Source of the DNA: Phosphoribacter sp037045055
Lineage (GTDB): Bacteria > Actinomycetota > Actinomycetes > Actinomycetales > Dermatophilaceae
Length of the DNA: 64,000 nucleotides
NCBI GenBank assembly: GCA_037045055.1
Contig: JBAOHJ010000003.1
Location: 1 to 64,000, forward strand
Direction of reading: 5' to 3'
The first letter of the stretch is position 1. Each line of letters begins with the position of its first letter. The translations under genes were made by a program, and so were the position numbers. Positions 52,975-63,851 of the stretch are shown piece by piece. The notes beneath the pieces are model-generated. The model saw nothing but the letters and a program-made list of their open reading frames with translations. It was not told where the DNA came from and made no database searches.

Positions 52975-54382
52975 TTACATGTGAATCGCCCGATTCGCGC
53001 TGGCCGCCATACAGGCTTCTTTAAAGGCCTCCGTATAAGTCGGGTGTGCGTGGCTCATACGGGCCGCCATCTTCTGCGGAAGCCCTGAATTCCATGAGCG
53101 CTACGGCTTCTGCAATCATATCTGCTGCGCGGGCGCCGACAATATGAACGCCCAGGATTTCATCTGTTTCCTTGTGCGCCAGTACTTTTACCATACCATC
53201 CAGATCCATGGAGGCGCGGGCACGACCTAAAGCGCGGAACGGAAATTTACCGGGTTTATACGGAATGCCCATTTCTTTGAGTTGTTCTTCCGTAAACCCA
53301 ACAGCCGCTACTTCCGGCCAGGTGTAAACAACACCGGGAATCAGGTTGTAATTGATGTGTGGTTTTTGTCCGGCCATGACTTCCGCTACAAACACACCTT
53401 CTTCTTCTGCCTTGTGCGCGAGCATGGCGCCCTGAATGACATCGCCAATGGCGTAAATGCCCGGCACCGATGTTTGTAAATGATGGTCTACCGGGATGCG
53501 GCCTTTTTCATCCAGGGTAATTCCAATCTGTTCCAGACCGAGATTATCCGTATAAGGTCTTCCGACCAATGGCCACGAGGCAATAATCGACATCCCAACT
53601 CAGGGTTTTTGATTCGTCGTCGCGACTTTTTGCCACCACTTTTACTTTGGTTTTTGAAGGCGTTACATCAGTTACCGCATGGCGCAGGTGGAATTGCATG
53701 CCCAAGTGCTTTCAGGCTTTTTTGAAGTTCGCGGCTGCAATCGCTATCCATACCAGCAATGATCCGGTCTAGAAACTCCACCACATGTACCTCCGTGCCG
53801 AGACGCGCATACACACTTCCAAGTTCCAGCCCGATAACGCCCCCGCCAATGATGACCATACTCGCCGGGCACCTTTTCAATATTGAGCGCTTCCGTCGAA
53901 GTGATGACGCGTTGTTTGTCGTAATTGAAAGATGCCGGCACAATGGGTTTGGAGCCGGTTGCAATAATGACACGCTGTGTTTCTATTTCCATGCGATGTC
54001 CTGGGCAGTTATCCTGATCCGGTTTTTATTGACAAATGAACCATGTCCGTGGTACACATCTATCTTGTTTTTCTTCATCAAAAAGTCGATCCCTTTGTTG
54101 TTTTCAAGGACGACCTCCTTTTTTCGTTTAATCATTTGAGGCATATTGACCTTCAGGTCTTTTAGGTCAATGCCGTGCGTTTTAAATGTACTGTGGGCAT
54201 TGTGGTAGTGTTCGGATAGAGTCGAGCAATGCTTTGGAAGGAATACAACCTACATTCAGACAAGTACCTCCCAGCACAGGGTAACGTTCAATCAAAGCAG
54301 TTTTCATGCCCAACTGGGCGCAACGAATAGCGGCCACATATCCTCCTGGCCCGGAGCCGATCACGGTAACGTCGTAAGTCAT
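52975..54382 (-). CDS. lpdA: Dihydrolipoyl dehydrogenase
   Basis: ATG 54382 (TYDVTVIGSGPGGYVAAIRC, FAD site). Redox pair in GGTCLNVGCIPSKALLDS. Then NNKGIDFLMKKNKIDVYHG, RVIIATGSKPIVPASFNYD, SMVIIGGGVIGLELGSVYAR (NAD site), TSVPGIYAIGDVIQGAMLAH, GVVYTWPEVAAVGFTEEQL, and the dimer domain with the catalytic His in SHAHPTYTEAFKEACMAA; it ends NRAIHM. About 465 residues. E3 of 2-oxoacid dehydrogenases. Indels near 54,215, 54,000, 53,865, 53,700, 53,575 and 53,085. Confidence 0.95.
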
Positions 54383-54632
54383 GGATGATTTATATTAAGT
54401 AAAGGGTAAAATTTCAAAAGGAAATCAGAGGATATAAAGTCAATGAGATTGCAAAAGTAAGACATGGCTCGTCTTGGTGCCTTGAAAGAAGGCTTTTTTA
54501 TCCATGTATTTCAAGTTGTCGTTGCTATTGACGGGGTGACTTCAAGTCGCCCCGTCAACAAGCATCGAGCGATGTCAAGCGATAATTTAAAATACACCCA
54601 GGTAGCCCGGGTCGTGAAACAGTTGAACGTTT

Positions 54633-55962
54633 TCAATGTTCCACGTGGAACATTAAAAACGCTTCAAGCAACCACGACTTGAAGTCTGCATAATTTGTAC
54701 TCATGCGAACCGAATGTTTTTCAGCGTTACTCAGCACTTGTAAACGTTCAGGTACTTCAATTGGTTGTTCCAGTATGGATTCTACGTCTTCAATAAACTT
54801 GGAAGGGTGGGCCGTCTCCAGCACGACGCCCAAATGCCCCGGGTGTGTTTCCTGGTATTTGCGAAGTGCAAGGTATCCGACTGCGCCATGCGGATCAATG
54901 ATGTAGTTGTATCGCTGCTTTATTTCCCGCATGGCTTACTTTTGTCTCGGTGTCTGTAAAACCGAAACCACTGATGTCGTGGCGCATATTGTTCCACGTG
55001 GAACAATACAGGTCAAGCATTCGGGCAAAATTAGAAGGTGCACCCACATCCATGGCATTGGAAAGTGTGCGTTGGGAAGGGCGAGGTGTGAAGGCTCCAC
55101 TTGTCAGATACTCGGGCACTACATCGTTTGCATTGGTAGCAGCAATGAAATGGTGCGACGGGCAAGCCCCATTTTTTGAGCCAACAAGCCCTGCGGTCAG
55201 GTTGCCGAAGTTGCCGGAAGGAATAGAAAAAACGACCGGTTTGCCCTGTCCGGCCACCTGTTTGTAGGCTTCAAAATAGTAGAAGGACTGCGGGATCAGA
55301 CGGGCAATATTGATACTGTTGGCAGAACTTAAGCGGATTGGTTGGTTCACTTCCTTGTCTGAGAAACGCCTTTTTGACCAATGCCTGGCAGTCGTCAAAG
55401 GTGCCGTCCACTTCCAGTGCGGTGATATTGTGCCCCAGGGCGGTGAATTGTTTTTCCTGTAAGCGGACTGACTTTTCCTGAAGGGATACAGGATGACCAC
55501 CTGAATGCCGGGTGTTTTGTAAAAACCGGCTGCTACAGCGCCGCCGGTATCTCCCGAGGTGGCCACTAAAATGACCAATTCCTTTTCCTCATGTTGGTTG
55601 AAATAGGCCATTGTCTGAGCCATGAACCGGGCGCCGAAATCTTTGAATGCCAAAGATGGACCGTGGAATAATTCAAGGATATAGGTGTCGTCGTCCAATT
55701 TAACCGCCGGCGCCGGAAAGTCGATAGCCGTTTCCACAATGCGACGTATCTCTTTTTCAGGAATATCCTGGTGCAGCAAGTTTCGGGTGATTTCAAAAGC
55801 AATCTCCTGAAAGGAATAATCAGTCAGATGCTGGAGAAAATGATCGGACAGTCCGGGGATTTCAACAGGCATAAAAAGTCCATTGTCGTCGGGTAATCCT
55901 TTGAAAATTGCCTCTTTCAGACTTGCGCGCAGGGCAGGGTTGTTGGTGCTGTAAAACTGCAT
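54633..55962 (-). CDS. thrC: Threonine synthase
   Basis: ATG 55962 (QFYSTNNPALRASLKEAIFK). PLP motif ELFHGPSLAFKDFGARFMAQ (Lys of FKD), VILVATSGDTGGAVAAGFYK, then over indels INIARLIPQSFYYFEAYKQV, FSIPSGNFGNLTAGLVGSKN, GAPSNFARMLDL, and the tail DPHGAVGYLALRKYQETHPG to FLMFHVEH. About 440 residues. It makes threonine from O-phosphohomoserine. Indels near 55,490, 55,430, 55,365 and 54,935. Two parS-like palindromes lie in its 3' third, one overlapping the last codons. Confidence 0.93.
54635..54654. promoter_or_regulatory. parS-type ParB-binding site 1
   Basis: A perfect 20-base palindrome with core TGTTCCACGTGGAACA (54637-54652), one base from the classical parS TGTTnCACGTGAAACA and symmetrical. 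Located over the last codons of thrC. Confidence 0.75.
54988..55007. promoter_or_regulatory. parS-type ParB-binding site 2
   Basis: Same 16-base core (54990-55005) within a different 20-base palindrome, ATTGTTCC...GGAACAAT, inside thrC and 353 bases from site 1. Confidence 0.75.
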
Positions 55963-56054
55963 TTGTTGTATCCGTTTGTGTTGCGAAATAGTGTTGAGTG
56001 TGTCGTATATGGTGCGGCAAGGTAAGCATGGCGTGCGGGCAAGTGATCTGATTA

Positions 56055-57713
56055 CTATATTCTTCTGGTAATTACAATTTCCACGCGTCGGTTCTTCTGA
56101 CGCTGGGCATCGCTGCTGTTGTCCGTCAGCGGGTACTTTGGGCCATGACCTACAATGTCCAGGCGATGGGACGCAATACCTTTTTGTACTAGAAAAGTCC
56201 CGGATGGCAGCAGCACGTTCCTCCGATAATTGGAACAAATCTTCGGCTTTCCCAATGTTGTCGGTATGCCCTTCAATACGGATTTGAAGGTTGGGATTAT
56301 CCGTCAGAACGGTAAACAAACGGTTCAATTCCGGGTAAGAACTTTCTAAAATGATTGCTTTGGATTGCTGGAAAAAGATGGCCTGCAATGGAATACGGGT
56401 ATTTACTTCGGCAGGATCGAGGTATAAATCAACGTAGTGCTCCTGAAAATAATAATGATCGCGGCGAAGAAACATGGTATCGGTCTCGCCCCAAAAATGC
56501 CGGTTTTGCCGGGGTCAGCGGCAAAGGGAATACCTTTCGGGATTTTGAAGTCGGAAGGCGCCGTTGTCAGATGTGATCATGTCTGCAGGTAGTCCGGTTT
56601 CTTCCATAGCGCCATAGCTGATACTAACATTTTGCATCAGAGCACCTGTCTTCCGGTTCAGCACCCGGCCAATCACTTCTGATTTCCGTAGGCTGCGGCG
56701 GAGCAATCTGCACCCGGTAAATATCGCTGTTGCCGCCCCTGCGGGAAGAAAAGTACAGGTGACCCCGAAGTCATATTGAAATACGGCTGACTGTCGTCTG
56801 CTGTCGAGTTGATCGGCTCTACCAGCCGGATCGGGTTGGACCAGTTGCGTCCAGGTGTCGTCGAGGCGTTTGCACATAAAAATATCATTGCCCCCGGAAC
56901 TTTCTCCACGGTTGGAAGAGAAAAATAAGGTCACATTATCTTCCGATAAAAAAGGAGTTGTTTCCCTGCCTGCGGCGAATTCACCAGGTTGCCCAGGTGC
57001 TGCGGGCTGCTCCATTGGTGTGCGCCTTCTCTGAAACACACATACAAATCCATATCCTTTGAGTCAAACCTGCGCAGCAGACAAGATCAATACTTTGCCG
57101 TCAAAACTCATGGTAAGGCTTACATCTGATGTGATGGTGTAGTAGTCCTTGATTTCAACGGGCTGCGGTGTCGTCCAGTCATCTCGCCTGATCCGATTTT
57201 TTTTGAACAACGGAAAAACCTTTATTCAGCCCTCCCCGGGCAGGAAATTGATTGATGACATAGAACGTGCCCGGAATTGGGCGTTGATCGCAACCAGACT
57301 ATTGGGCAGTGCGTTGTTGAGAGGAAAACCGGGATGTGTTACGCCTGTTGAATTGCCCGACAGAGTCGCCCGCCGGCGATCCAGATATCCTGGTTGAATA
57401 CAGAGCGCACGGGATCATACACTGCTTTGCCATTGATCTCGGTATAAACCTCGGAAAGCAACTGAATATATGCGGGGGCAGAAAGTTGTGGCAGCCTGGT
57501 CAACGGAATCGATGAGCAGCGTGCGGTCAAACTCGGGGTATCGCGACGCGGGTGAAGTAAAGCGATTTTCCATCTCTGCCAGGCACCGGTGAAATTTCAT
57601 CATACGTGGAGTTGATAAAATCCGGCAGTTTTTCAAGACGAAAAGTCTTGCGCCAGACCATTTTGCTGCACCAACAAAAACAAAATAAGAACTGGATAAA
57701 AAATACGAGTCAT
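56055..57713 (-). CDS. PD40/OmpA-family envelope protein
   Basis: ATG 57713 (TRIFYPVLILFLLVQQNGLA, signal peptide). After an indel near 57,640: FINSTYDEISPVPGRDGKSL (PD40 propeller start), AYIQLLSEVYTEINGKAVYD, TTPFLSEDNVTLFFSSNRGE, GGNDIFMCKRLDDTWTQ. A middle beta domain with GALMQNVSISYGAMEETG follows. The OmpA domain has RIEGHTDNIGKAEDLFQLSE, IASHRLDIVGHGPKYPLTDN and RQKNRRVEIVITRRI. About 550 residues. The plan resembles PorE-like proteins that tie outer-membrane machines to peptidoglycan; no other type IX secretion gene is near. Confidence 0.78.
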
Positions 57714-58142
57714 CTCGAAGTGCAAATTCAAATAATGGTTTTCTTTCTGCACGCATGGTCTTTTCTTCTCCGGGTGTTTTATCTCCGTATCCGATCATGT
57801 GCAAAACGCCGTGTACCATCACCCGGTATAATTCCTGGTAAAAAGAAACGCCATTCGTTTTGCAGCATTTTCAGTCAACCCGTTCGCTGCTGATAAACAT
57901 ATCTCCATGTACCGCCTCAGTCGTCGTAGGGAAATGTGATAATGTCGGTGTAATAATCGTGGTCCAGGTATTCAACATTGATCTTGCGCAAATACTCATC
58001 CGAACAAAAAATATAATTCACCTCATAAAAAGGTTTTTCTTCTTTTTCCGCAACCGAGCATAACCAGTTTTTAAGTGCGCTCTTCGTCGGGTATTTCGAA
58101 AGTGACATCTTCAAAATGAAAAAGAATTACATTTTCAGGCAT
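57706..58142 (-). CDS. ybeY: Endoribonuclease YbeY
   Basis: Start at ATG 58142 (PENVILFHFEDVTFEIPDEE), with an indel near 58,085 leading to LKNWLCSVAEKEEKPFYEVN, CSDEYLRKINVEYLDHDYYT and DIITFPYDD. After another indel come GDMFISSERV and the metal-site region VMVHGVLHMIGYGDKTPGEE; the third ligand position is Asp rather than His, as I recall for Bacteroidota members. About 145 residues. It processes 16S rRNA 3' ends. The end is uncertain because of an indel; it nearly abuts the PD40/OmpA start. Confidence 0.85.
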
Positions 58143-58225
58143 GCTCATCATCAAGCGGGAAATTCTGGAAAATCCATCATAAGCGTTCTAGGAGCAGCGC
58201 CCCGGATATCTGGTTAGTAAAAAAA

Positions 58226-58273
58226 CATGAGCTATCACGATGGCTCGTTTGAAACGAGGTGTGATAACTCATG
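58226..58273. terminator. Compound hairpin
   Basis: CATGAGCTATCAC (58226-58238) pairs with GTGATAACTCATG (58261-58273) with one bulged mismatch, and inside lies the palindrome CTCGTTTGAAACGAG. It sits downstream of the anti-sigma-like gene and upstream of ybeY, both minus strand. Confidence 0.65.
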
Positions 58274-58370
58274 CCTTATTGAAAATATAAAGTAATAATC
58301 GGCTGTACGATCAACAGAGTACAAATACTTCGTGCAAATAGATATTTTCGAGGAACAAAAACGCAATGTT

Positions 58371-58779
58371 TTAATCCAATTTAAAGCGCATTTCTACAGT
58401 ACTGCCTCCGCAGGTAAAACGACATTCATCACTCAGGTTGCGCATCAGAAATAAGTCCACGGCCACCGCATTTGTCCAAATATTCTATATTGGTTGGATC
58501 GGGTACGCCATGTGGATCAAATCCAGGACCTTCATCCGATACGCGGATAGAAAGCGCATCTTTTTGGTGACGAAGTGAAATACAAACAGTTTTGGAGCAA
58601 TCTCCACCGTTTCCATGCAAAATCGCATTTGTAACTGCTTCTGTAAGACTAACTAGAATATTGCCATGTGTACAAGATGAAAGTTTATAACGCGTCGCTA
58701 CATCATGTACAAATGGTTCGACTCTGGATACACTTTGGGGATCGGACGTAAGGGTAAGATTCGTGTGTAAGTCGCTCAT
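58371..58779 (-). CDS. RsbW-like serine kinase/anti-sigma ATPase
   Basis: Start taken at ATG 58779 (SDLHTNLTLTSDPQSVSRVE); an upstream ATG at 58818 is in frame but adds residues unlike the family. HATPase motifs: GNILVSLTEAVTNAILHGNG (N box), IRVSDEGPGFDPHGVPDP (G1) and GGRGLFLMRNLSDE (G2, after an indel near 58,455). It ends VEMRFKLD. About 136 residues. Such proteins bind ATP and partner with STAS anti-anti-sigma factors; none is nearby. Confidence 0.82.
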
Positions 58780-58818
58780 TCGCAAATTTTTGTTATCAAA
58801 TCCGGTTATTGACTGCAT

Positions 58819-59255
58819 ACATTTCAGAATCGGTAATGGGTGAATGATGATGCTATAACAATCAAATTACCAGGTTTGGTTGACCGAAAATTCGGAAACC
58901 ACTCTGGATTAAACTTTCCAACAGGGGTCGTTAAATCAGACCACTGAATGATAAAGAAGCTGCAATTTAAGATTTTGTTAATACTCGGCGCAAGGGGTAG
59001 CGCAAAAAAAGTTCCTGTTTTGTCAGAAAAAGGTAGGTTTCGGACGTTTTTTGGTCGAAAAGTCACAAGTTTAACATTTGAAACTTTTCACATGACCTTT
59101 AAAATCACTGGAATCGACAGATTTTGGTCAGTATGAAGGTGGGCTAGCGTATAATAAACATTTGTTAAGGGATTAAACTCCTTGTTTTTTCATCCGTCTT
59201 CTACTAGATAGGTAACTGTCAGTAATCCACAACAGGAAGTACATAGAACAAAATT
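58819..59255. other. Intergenic gap without recognisable gene
   Basis: 437 bases between divergent genes. One 80-codon frame exists on the minus strand (58,824-59,066) but shows no signal, family or codon pattern I trust. Promoters of both neighbours are expected here, but I cannot place clear boxes. Confidence 0.5.
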
Positions 59256-60696
59256 ATGGAAAAAAAGATGCAAAAACTCAAGCACTTGTTCTGGCGGCTC
59301 GGATTCGGGCCGCGCACCAAAAGTTGGGATAAGTGGGTTGCGCTTCCCGAAGCCAGCTGGTGGCCGAAGATGAAAGACGATGCCGCAGTCAAAGCCCGAA
59401 TATTTTGATGTGGCTGACAGCGCGGTCAAAGGATTGCTGATGGGTATTGGGCGAATTGGGGAAAATGGAGCGCCGAGAACTCGATCAGGCGGATAAAAAA
59501 GCGTTTGCGCGAACAAAGCCGCGATGACCTGCGCAACCTGAACCTGTTGTGGCTGGAAGAAATGACCCATTCCAAAGCGCAGTTGAGGGAAAAAATGGCC
59601 CTCTTCTGGCACGGCCACTTTGCCAGCCGCAACATCAATATCCTGTACCAGCAACAACTGCTGCACAGTCATCACGGGAAAATGCGCTGGGCAATTTCGG
59701 CGATTTGCTACGCGGCTGTTTCAAAAAGCGCCGCCATGATCGCATTTTTGAATAACCAGCAAAATAAAAAGCAGCACCCCAATGAAAACTTTGCCCGGGA
59801 AGTAATGGAACTGTTCACCATGGGCCGCGGCAATTACACGGAAACGGATATCAAAGAAGCCGCCCGCGCTTTTACGGGCTGGAGTTTCAGGCTGAACGGC
59901 GATTTTGTTTTTCGCCCCTACGACCACGATAAAGGAATACAAAACGCTGCTGGGCAAATCCGGCAATTTCGATGGCGACGATGTGCTGGATATTTTGCTC
60001 GAAAAACGGCAAACAGCGCAGTTTATCGCCCGAAAAATGTACCGTTTTCTGGTAAACGACACGCTTGATCCCGGAAGAACGGATCACCTGGCTGGCCGAC
60101 CGCTTTTACGAATCCGGCTATCAGATCATGCGCCTGCTCGATGATATTGTACGCAGCGACTGGTTTTATGCGCCTGAAAATATGGGCAATCGCATCAAAT
60201 CGCCCGTAGAACACTGGGTGGGCATTCGCCGGGTGTTGCCCCTGGAACTGGAGGACCCGGAAGTACAGTTGAAACTGCAACGCGCACTGGATCAGGTTCT
60301 TTTTTACCCGCCCAACGTTGCGGGATGGCCCGGTGGAAAAGCCTGGATCGACAGCAGTTCGCTGATGCTTCGGATGCGTATTCCGCAATTGATCGTCGAC
60401 CGGGGCGACCTGGACGTACAAACCAAAGACGACGACGATCAGCAAATGGGTGTAAAAAGTAAGAATCAGGCGCGCATGCTGGCGGCCGATATCGACTGGC
60501 AACCAGTCTTGAAACAGTTTTCAGCGGTGCGCAGCAACGATCTGATCCCAAAGCATGGCGGAATACCTCTGGCAGACAGACGCCAGACCTACCTGCCGCC
60601 GTACTTGAAAAATACACGGATCACAGCAGCCCGGAGCGTTTGATCAAAACCGCCATGATCCGGCTCATGGCCACGCCTGAATATCAATTGTGTTGA
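59256..60696 (+). CDS. DUF1800 family protein
   Basis: ATG 59256 (EKKMQKLKHLFWRLGFGPRT). The family hallmarks follow: LNLLWLEEMTHSKAQLREKM, ALFWHGHFASRNINILYQQQ, HPNENFAREVMELFTMGRGN, YTETDIKEAARAFTGWSFRL, IARKMYRFLVND, YQIMRLLDDIVRSDWFYAPE, VLFYPPNVAGWPGGKAWIDS; it ends RLMATPEYQLC. About 475 residues. DUF1800 and DUF1501 genes almost always occur as a pair, as here, and their function is unknown. Indels near 59,405, 59,500, 59,940, 60,062 and 60,570. Confidence 0.88.
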
Positions 60697-60705
60697 CTGA
60701 TAACC

Positions 60706-60741
60706 CCTCAAACCTTTTCAAACTATCAAACCATCAAACCG
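60706..60741 (+). repeat. Single arm of the TTTGATGG repeat family
   Basis: CTCAAACCTTTTCAAAC and TCAAACCATCAAACC match the right arm of the 48,760-48,868 inverted repeat. No left arm is present. It fills the short gap between the DUF1800 and DUF1501 genes. Confidence 0.6.
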
Positions 60742-60747
60742 TACAAT

Positions 60748-61951
60748 ATGCTGATCAAAAGAAGAGATTTTCTAAAAACGGGTTCATTGGCTACCGCCTC
60801 GCTGTTTACTGCCCCAATTTTTAAAAGCAGTGGAAGGCAGGCAAGTGCTGGCCCCCAAAGGCAAAGTACTGGTCATGTTGCAGTTGAACGGCGGCAACGA
60901 CGGCCTCAATACCGTCATTCCGGTGCGCAACGATATTTATTACAAAGAACGCCGGCGCATCGCTGTTCCACGTGAAACATCGCTTTCGCTGGGCACCGAA
61001 GCGGGCCTGCACCCGACGCTGACAGCCCTGAAGGAAGCCTATGATGCGGGTGAAATGGCCGTGTTGAACAGTGTGGGTTATCCAAATCCCGACCGTTCGC
61101 ATTTCAGGAGTATGGACATCTGGCAATCGGCCAGCGCAGCATCCGAATACTGGCAAACAGGCTGGATCGGGCGCTACCTGGATGCACAATGCGCGGGAAG
61201 GCCCTCGGCTGCCCTGGAGATCGACGATACGCTAAGCCTGGCACTCAAGGGCATACAAAGCAAGGGTCTGGCGCTTAAAGACCCTAAACGCCTGTTTGAA
61301 AGCGCGCGCAGCCAATACTTCGTTGATTACGCCGCCGCACACAGTCCTGACAGACATGAAGACACGCCCGTGGCCTATCTGTATAAAACAATGGCCGAAA
61401 CGCTTTCTTCTGCGCGATTATATTTATCAGCAAAGCCGGCGAAAACCGGCAACGGCGGCACTACCCCGCAACCGGGCTTGGGAAAACAACTGAAAACCAT
61501 CGCCTCGCTGATCCTGGCGGATACAGACACCTCCGTTTATTACGTGTCGCTGGGCAGTTTTGATACCCATATCAACCAGGAAGGCCAGCAAAAACGGCTT
61601 TTTCAGGAAATGAACGATGCACTGGCCGCATTTATCAAAGAACTGAAAGCAAATGGAAAATGGCAAGACGTGCTGGTCGCCACTTTTTCGGAATTTGGCC
61701 GGCGCGTTTCGCAAAATGCTTCCGGCGGCACCGATCACGGAACAGCCAACAATATGATTTTGCTCGGCGGCGGGCTTGCGCGAAAAGGGTTTGCTGAACC
61801 CGCTTCCCGACCTGTTCGGATCTGGATGCCGGCGACCTGAAATATCAAGGTCGATTTCAGGCAGGTGTACGCCACCCTGCTGGACCGTTGGCTACAGGCG
61901 GATGCGGAAAAAATACTGGGCAGGAAGTTTGATCCCCTGCAGTTTGTGTAA
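60748..61951 (+). CDS. DUF1501 family Tat-exported protein
   Basis: ATG 60748 (LIKRRDFLKTGSLATASLFT), a twin-arginine-like signal. After an indel near 60,830: KGKVLVMLQLNGGNDGLNTV, RSHFRSMDIWQSASA, YYVSLGSFDTHINQEGQQKR, VLVATFSEFGRRVSQNASGG, TDHGTANNMILLGGGL. The tail over an indel near 61,800 is VDFRQVYATLLDRWLQADAE and GRKFDPLQFV. About 400 residues; a sulfatase-like fold of unknown function, partner of DUF1800. The parS-type site 3 lies within it at 60964-60979. Confidence 0.88.
60964..60979. promoter_or_regulatory. parS-type ParB-binding site 3
   Basis: TGTTCCACGTGAAACA, an exact match to the widely conserved parS consensus TGTTnCACGTGAAACA, inside the DUF1501 gene and about 10.5 kb from the candidate origin. 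Confidence 0.8.
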
Positions 61952-61956
61952 AAGTT

Positions 61957-63066
61957 TTATCCCGATACAATGTAGCGTTTGCCGGGCAGGGTGCGAATGG
62001 CGCCTTTAAATTCAAGCCCGAGCAGGGTCGAAGCCAGTTCGCCCGGCAGCATCCGGGACAAAACGGACAGTTGGTCAATGGCAATTTCGGGTTGTTGCCG
62101 GATATGTTGCAGCAAACCCTCTTCTTCTGCCGATAGATCGAGCAGCAATTGCGTCTGCCTGATGGAGCGTTTTGCCATTTTCCTCCCAGCGCATGGATTC
62201 TGCAATATCTGCTGCGGATAACGGTCAGTCTGGCGCTGTTGTTCTGAATCAGGTAGTTGCAGCCGGCACTTTTAGGGTCGTTGATGCGGCCGGGCACGGC
62301 AAAAAGATCGCGCCCGTAGTCGACGGCCAATTGGGCCGAAATCATGGAACCGCCGGAAGCGGCTGTTTCCACGACCACCAAGGCGTCGCACATGCCGGCA
62401 ATGATCCGGTTGCGCATGGGAAAATGTTCCCGGTCCGGGTTGGCACTGTGGATATATTCCGTCAATAATCCGCCGTTTTCGATCATTTTCAGGGCCACGC
62501 TGCGGTGCTGTTTGGGATAAATGCTACCCAGACCGTGGCCCAGCACGCCGATATTCGGAACATCCGTCATATTGGATTTTCGGTGTGCCGTTATGTCAAT
62601 TCCGTATGCTAATCCGCTTATTATCAATACATTATACGGTTTTAGATCCTTCTATTATTTCTTCGCAGGCATACTTTCCATAATCGCCGGGTTGTCGGGT
62701 ACCCACAATGGCTACGATGCGTTCACTATTGAGCAGTCGGGAAGAAGAACCTTTAAAAAACAGCATGACAGGGCCGTCGGCGCATTGTTTCAGGCGGGTC
62801 GGGTAGCGTTCGTCCGTATAAAAAACGGCTTCGACCTTGTTTTTTTCCAAAAATTCCAGTTCGCGTTCGGCAAGATGCAGGGAGGGCGCCGATAAAATGG
62901 CATTGGTCACAACCAGCCCGATACCGGGTATTTTGAGAAGTTCCTTGCGCGAAGCCCTGAAAACGCCTTCCGCGCTGCCACAGTAACTTACTAGATTTTT
63001 AGCAGTGAGCGCCCCCACCTGGGGAACGAGGGTCAGGGCTATTTGATATAGCAGATTATCATTCAT
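61957..63066 (-). CDS. dprA: DNA-processing protein DprA
   Basis: ATG 63066 (NDNLLYQIALTLVPQVGALT). A helix-hairpin-helix region (SRKELLKIPGIGLVVTNAIL) precedes the Rossmann domain: RIVAIVGTRQPGDYGKYACE, ISGLAYGIDITAHRKS, IGVLGHGLGSIYPKQHR, FPMRNRIIAGMCDALVVVET, GGSMISAQLAVDYGRDLFAV. The C-terminal winged helix has LSAEEEGLLQHIRQQPEIAI and ends LPGKRYIVSG. About 370 residues. It loads RecA on incoming single-stranded DNA in transformation. Indels near 62,650 and 62,190. Convergent with the DUF1501 gene, 5 bases apart. Confidence 0.93.
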
Positions 63067-63154
63067 AAAGTCTGGAGTACGAAGCGTGATGATTAAAGGG
63101 ACGATATTTTCCCGTATTTTTATCCCGTAAAAATAAGAAATCAAACTCCTAAAC

Positions 63155-63785
63155 ATGAAATTCCCACGCGCAGAATCTTTGATTATTCTCGTTTTTTTTG
63201 GTTGCGTCGTCCTTTGGGGTATATCTAAATGCTCTTCCCGTCGCTCCGACCTTGTTCGCCGCGTACACGAAATGACCGACGAGGACACGGAAGACCGTCC
63301 CGTTCGCCGGGATACGATCCGTCTGCCTGCGCAGCAACCGGTACAAGTACAAACGCCTGTCAATACCCAACAGCCGGGTCAGCAACCGGTAAGCACCACC
63401 GCCCCGCCGCCGGTACCGGCCGGTACCACAGCCTTCGCCTGTCGTCATACCGGGCACCAAACCGGCCCGCCCTACCATCAGCAATGAGACCCAAAGCAGT
63501 GCTCCGGCTGCTTCCGGGGTCAAATATTCCACGCTGTATGTCACGATCGACGGCTTGAAAGTGCGCAAACAACCCAATTTGAAAGGGGAGGTGCTGGAAA
63601 CCTTAAAACTCTATGATCCGGTATCTTTTTTGAACCAAAAAAGTGAAAAAGCGGAAGAAATCAGCCTGGGCCTCGAAAAAGTAACGGATCACTGGGTGAA
63701 AATCCGAACCAAAGCCGGTAAAGAAGGCTGGGTATTCGGCGCCGGGGTGCATTATTATAAAATGAAAAGAAAGGGTGTAATGTGA
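63155..63785 (+). CDS. Membrane-anchored SH3-domain protein
   Basis: ATG 63155 (KFPRAESLIILVFFGCVVLW), a single N-terminal membrane helix. A Pro/Gln/Thr-rich linker (LPAQQPVQVQTPVNTQQPGQ) contains indels near 63,440 and 63,480. The C-terminal bacterial SH3 domain has TIDGLKVRKQPNLKGEVLET, LEKVTDHWVKIRTKAGKEGW and VFGAGVHYYKMKRKG. About 210 residues. Likely wall-facing. No close relative is recognised. Confidence 0.7.
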
Positions 63786-63787
63786 AA

Positions 63788-63840
63788 AGTAGTTATCCGT
63801 TATTGGTTATTGCGTTATCCGTGTTGATAATACAAGACGA
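63788..63840 (+). repeat. Intergenic repeat element, partial copy C
   Basis: AGTAGTTATCCGTTATTGG and TTATCCGTGTTGATAAT match the first ~53 bases of copies A and B; the promoter-like half is missing. It directly follows the SH3 gene stop. Confidence 0.55.
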
Positions 63841-63851
63841 ATCTGTTTCAA

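Noticed and set aside
58824..59066. An 80-codon minus-strand frame
   Set aside because: No start context, no recognisable domain and no continuation by frameshift; treated as chance.
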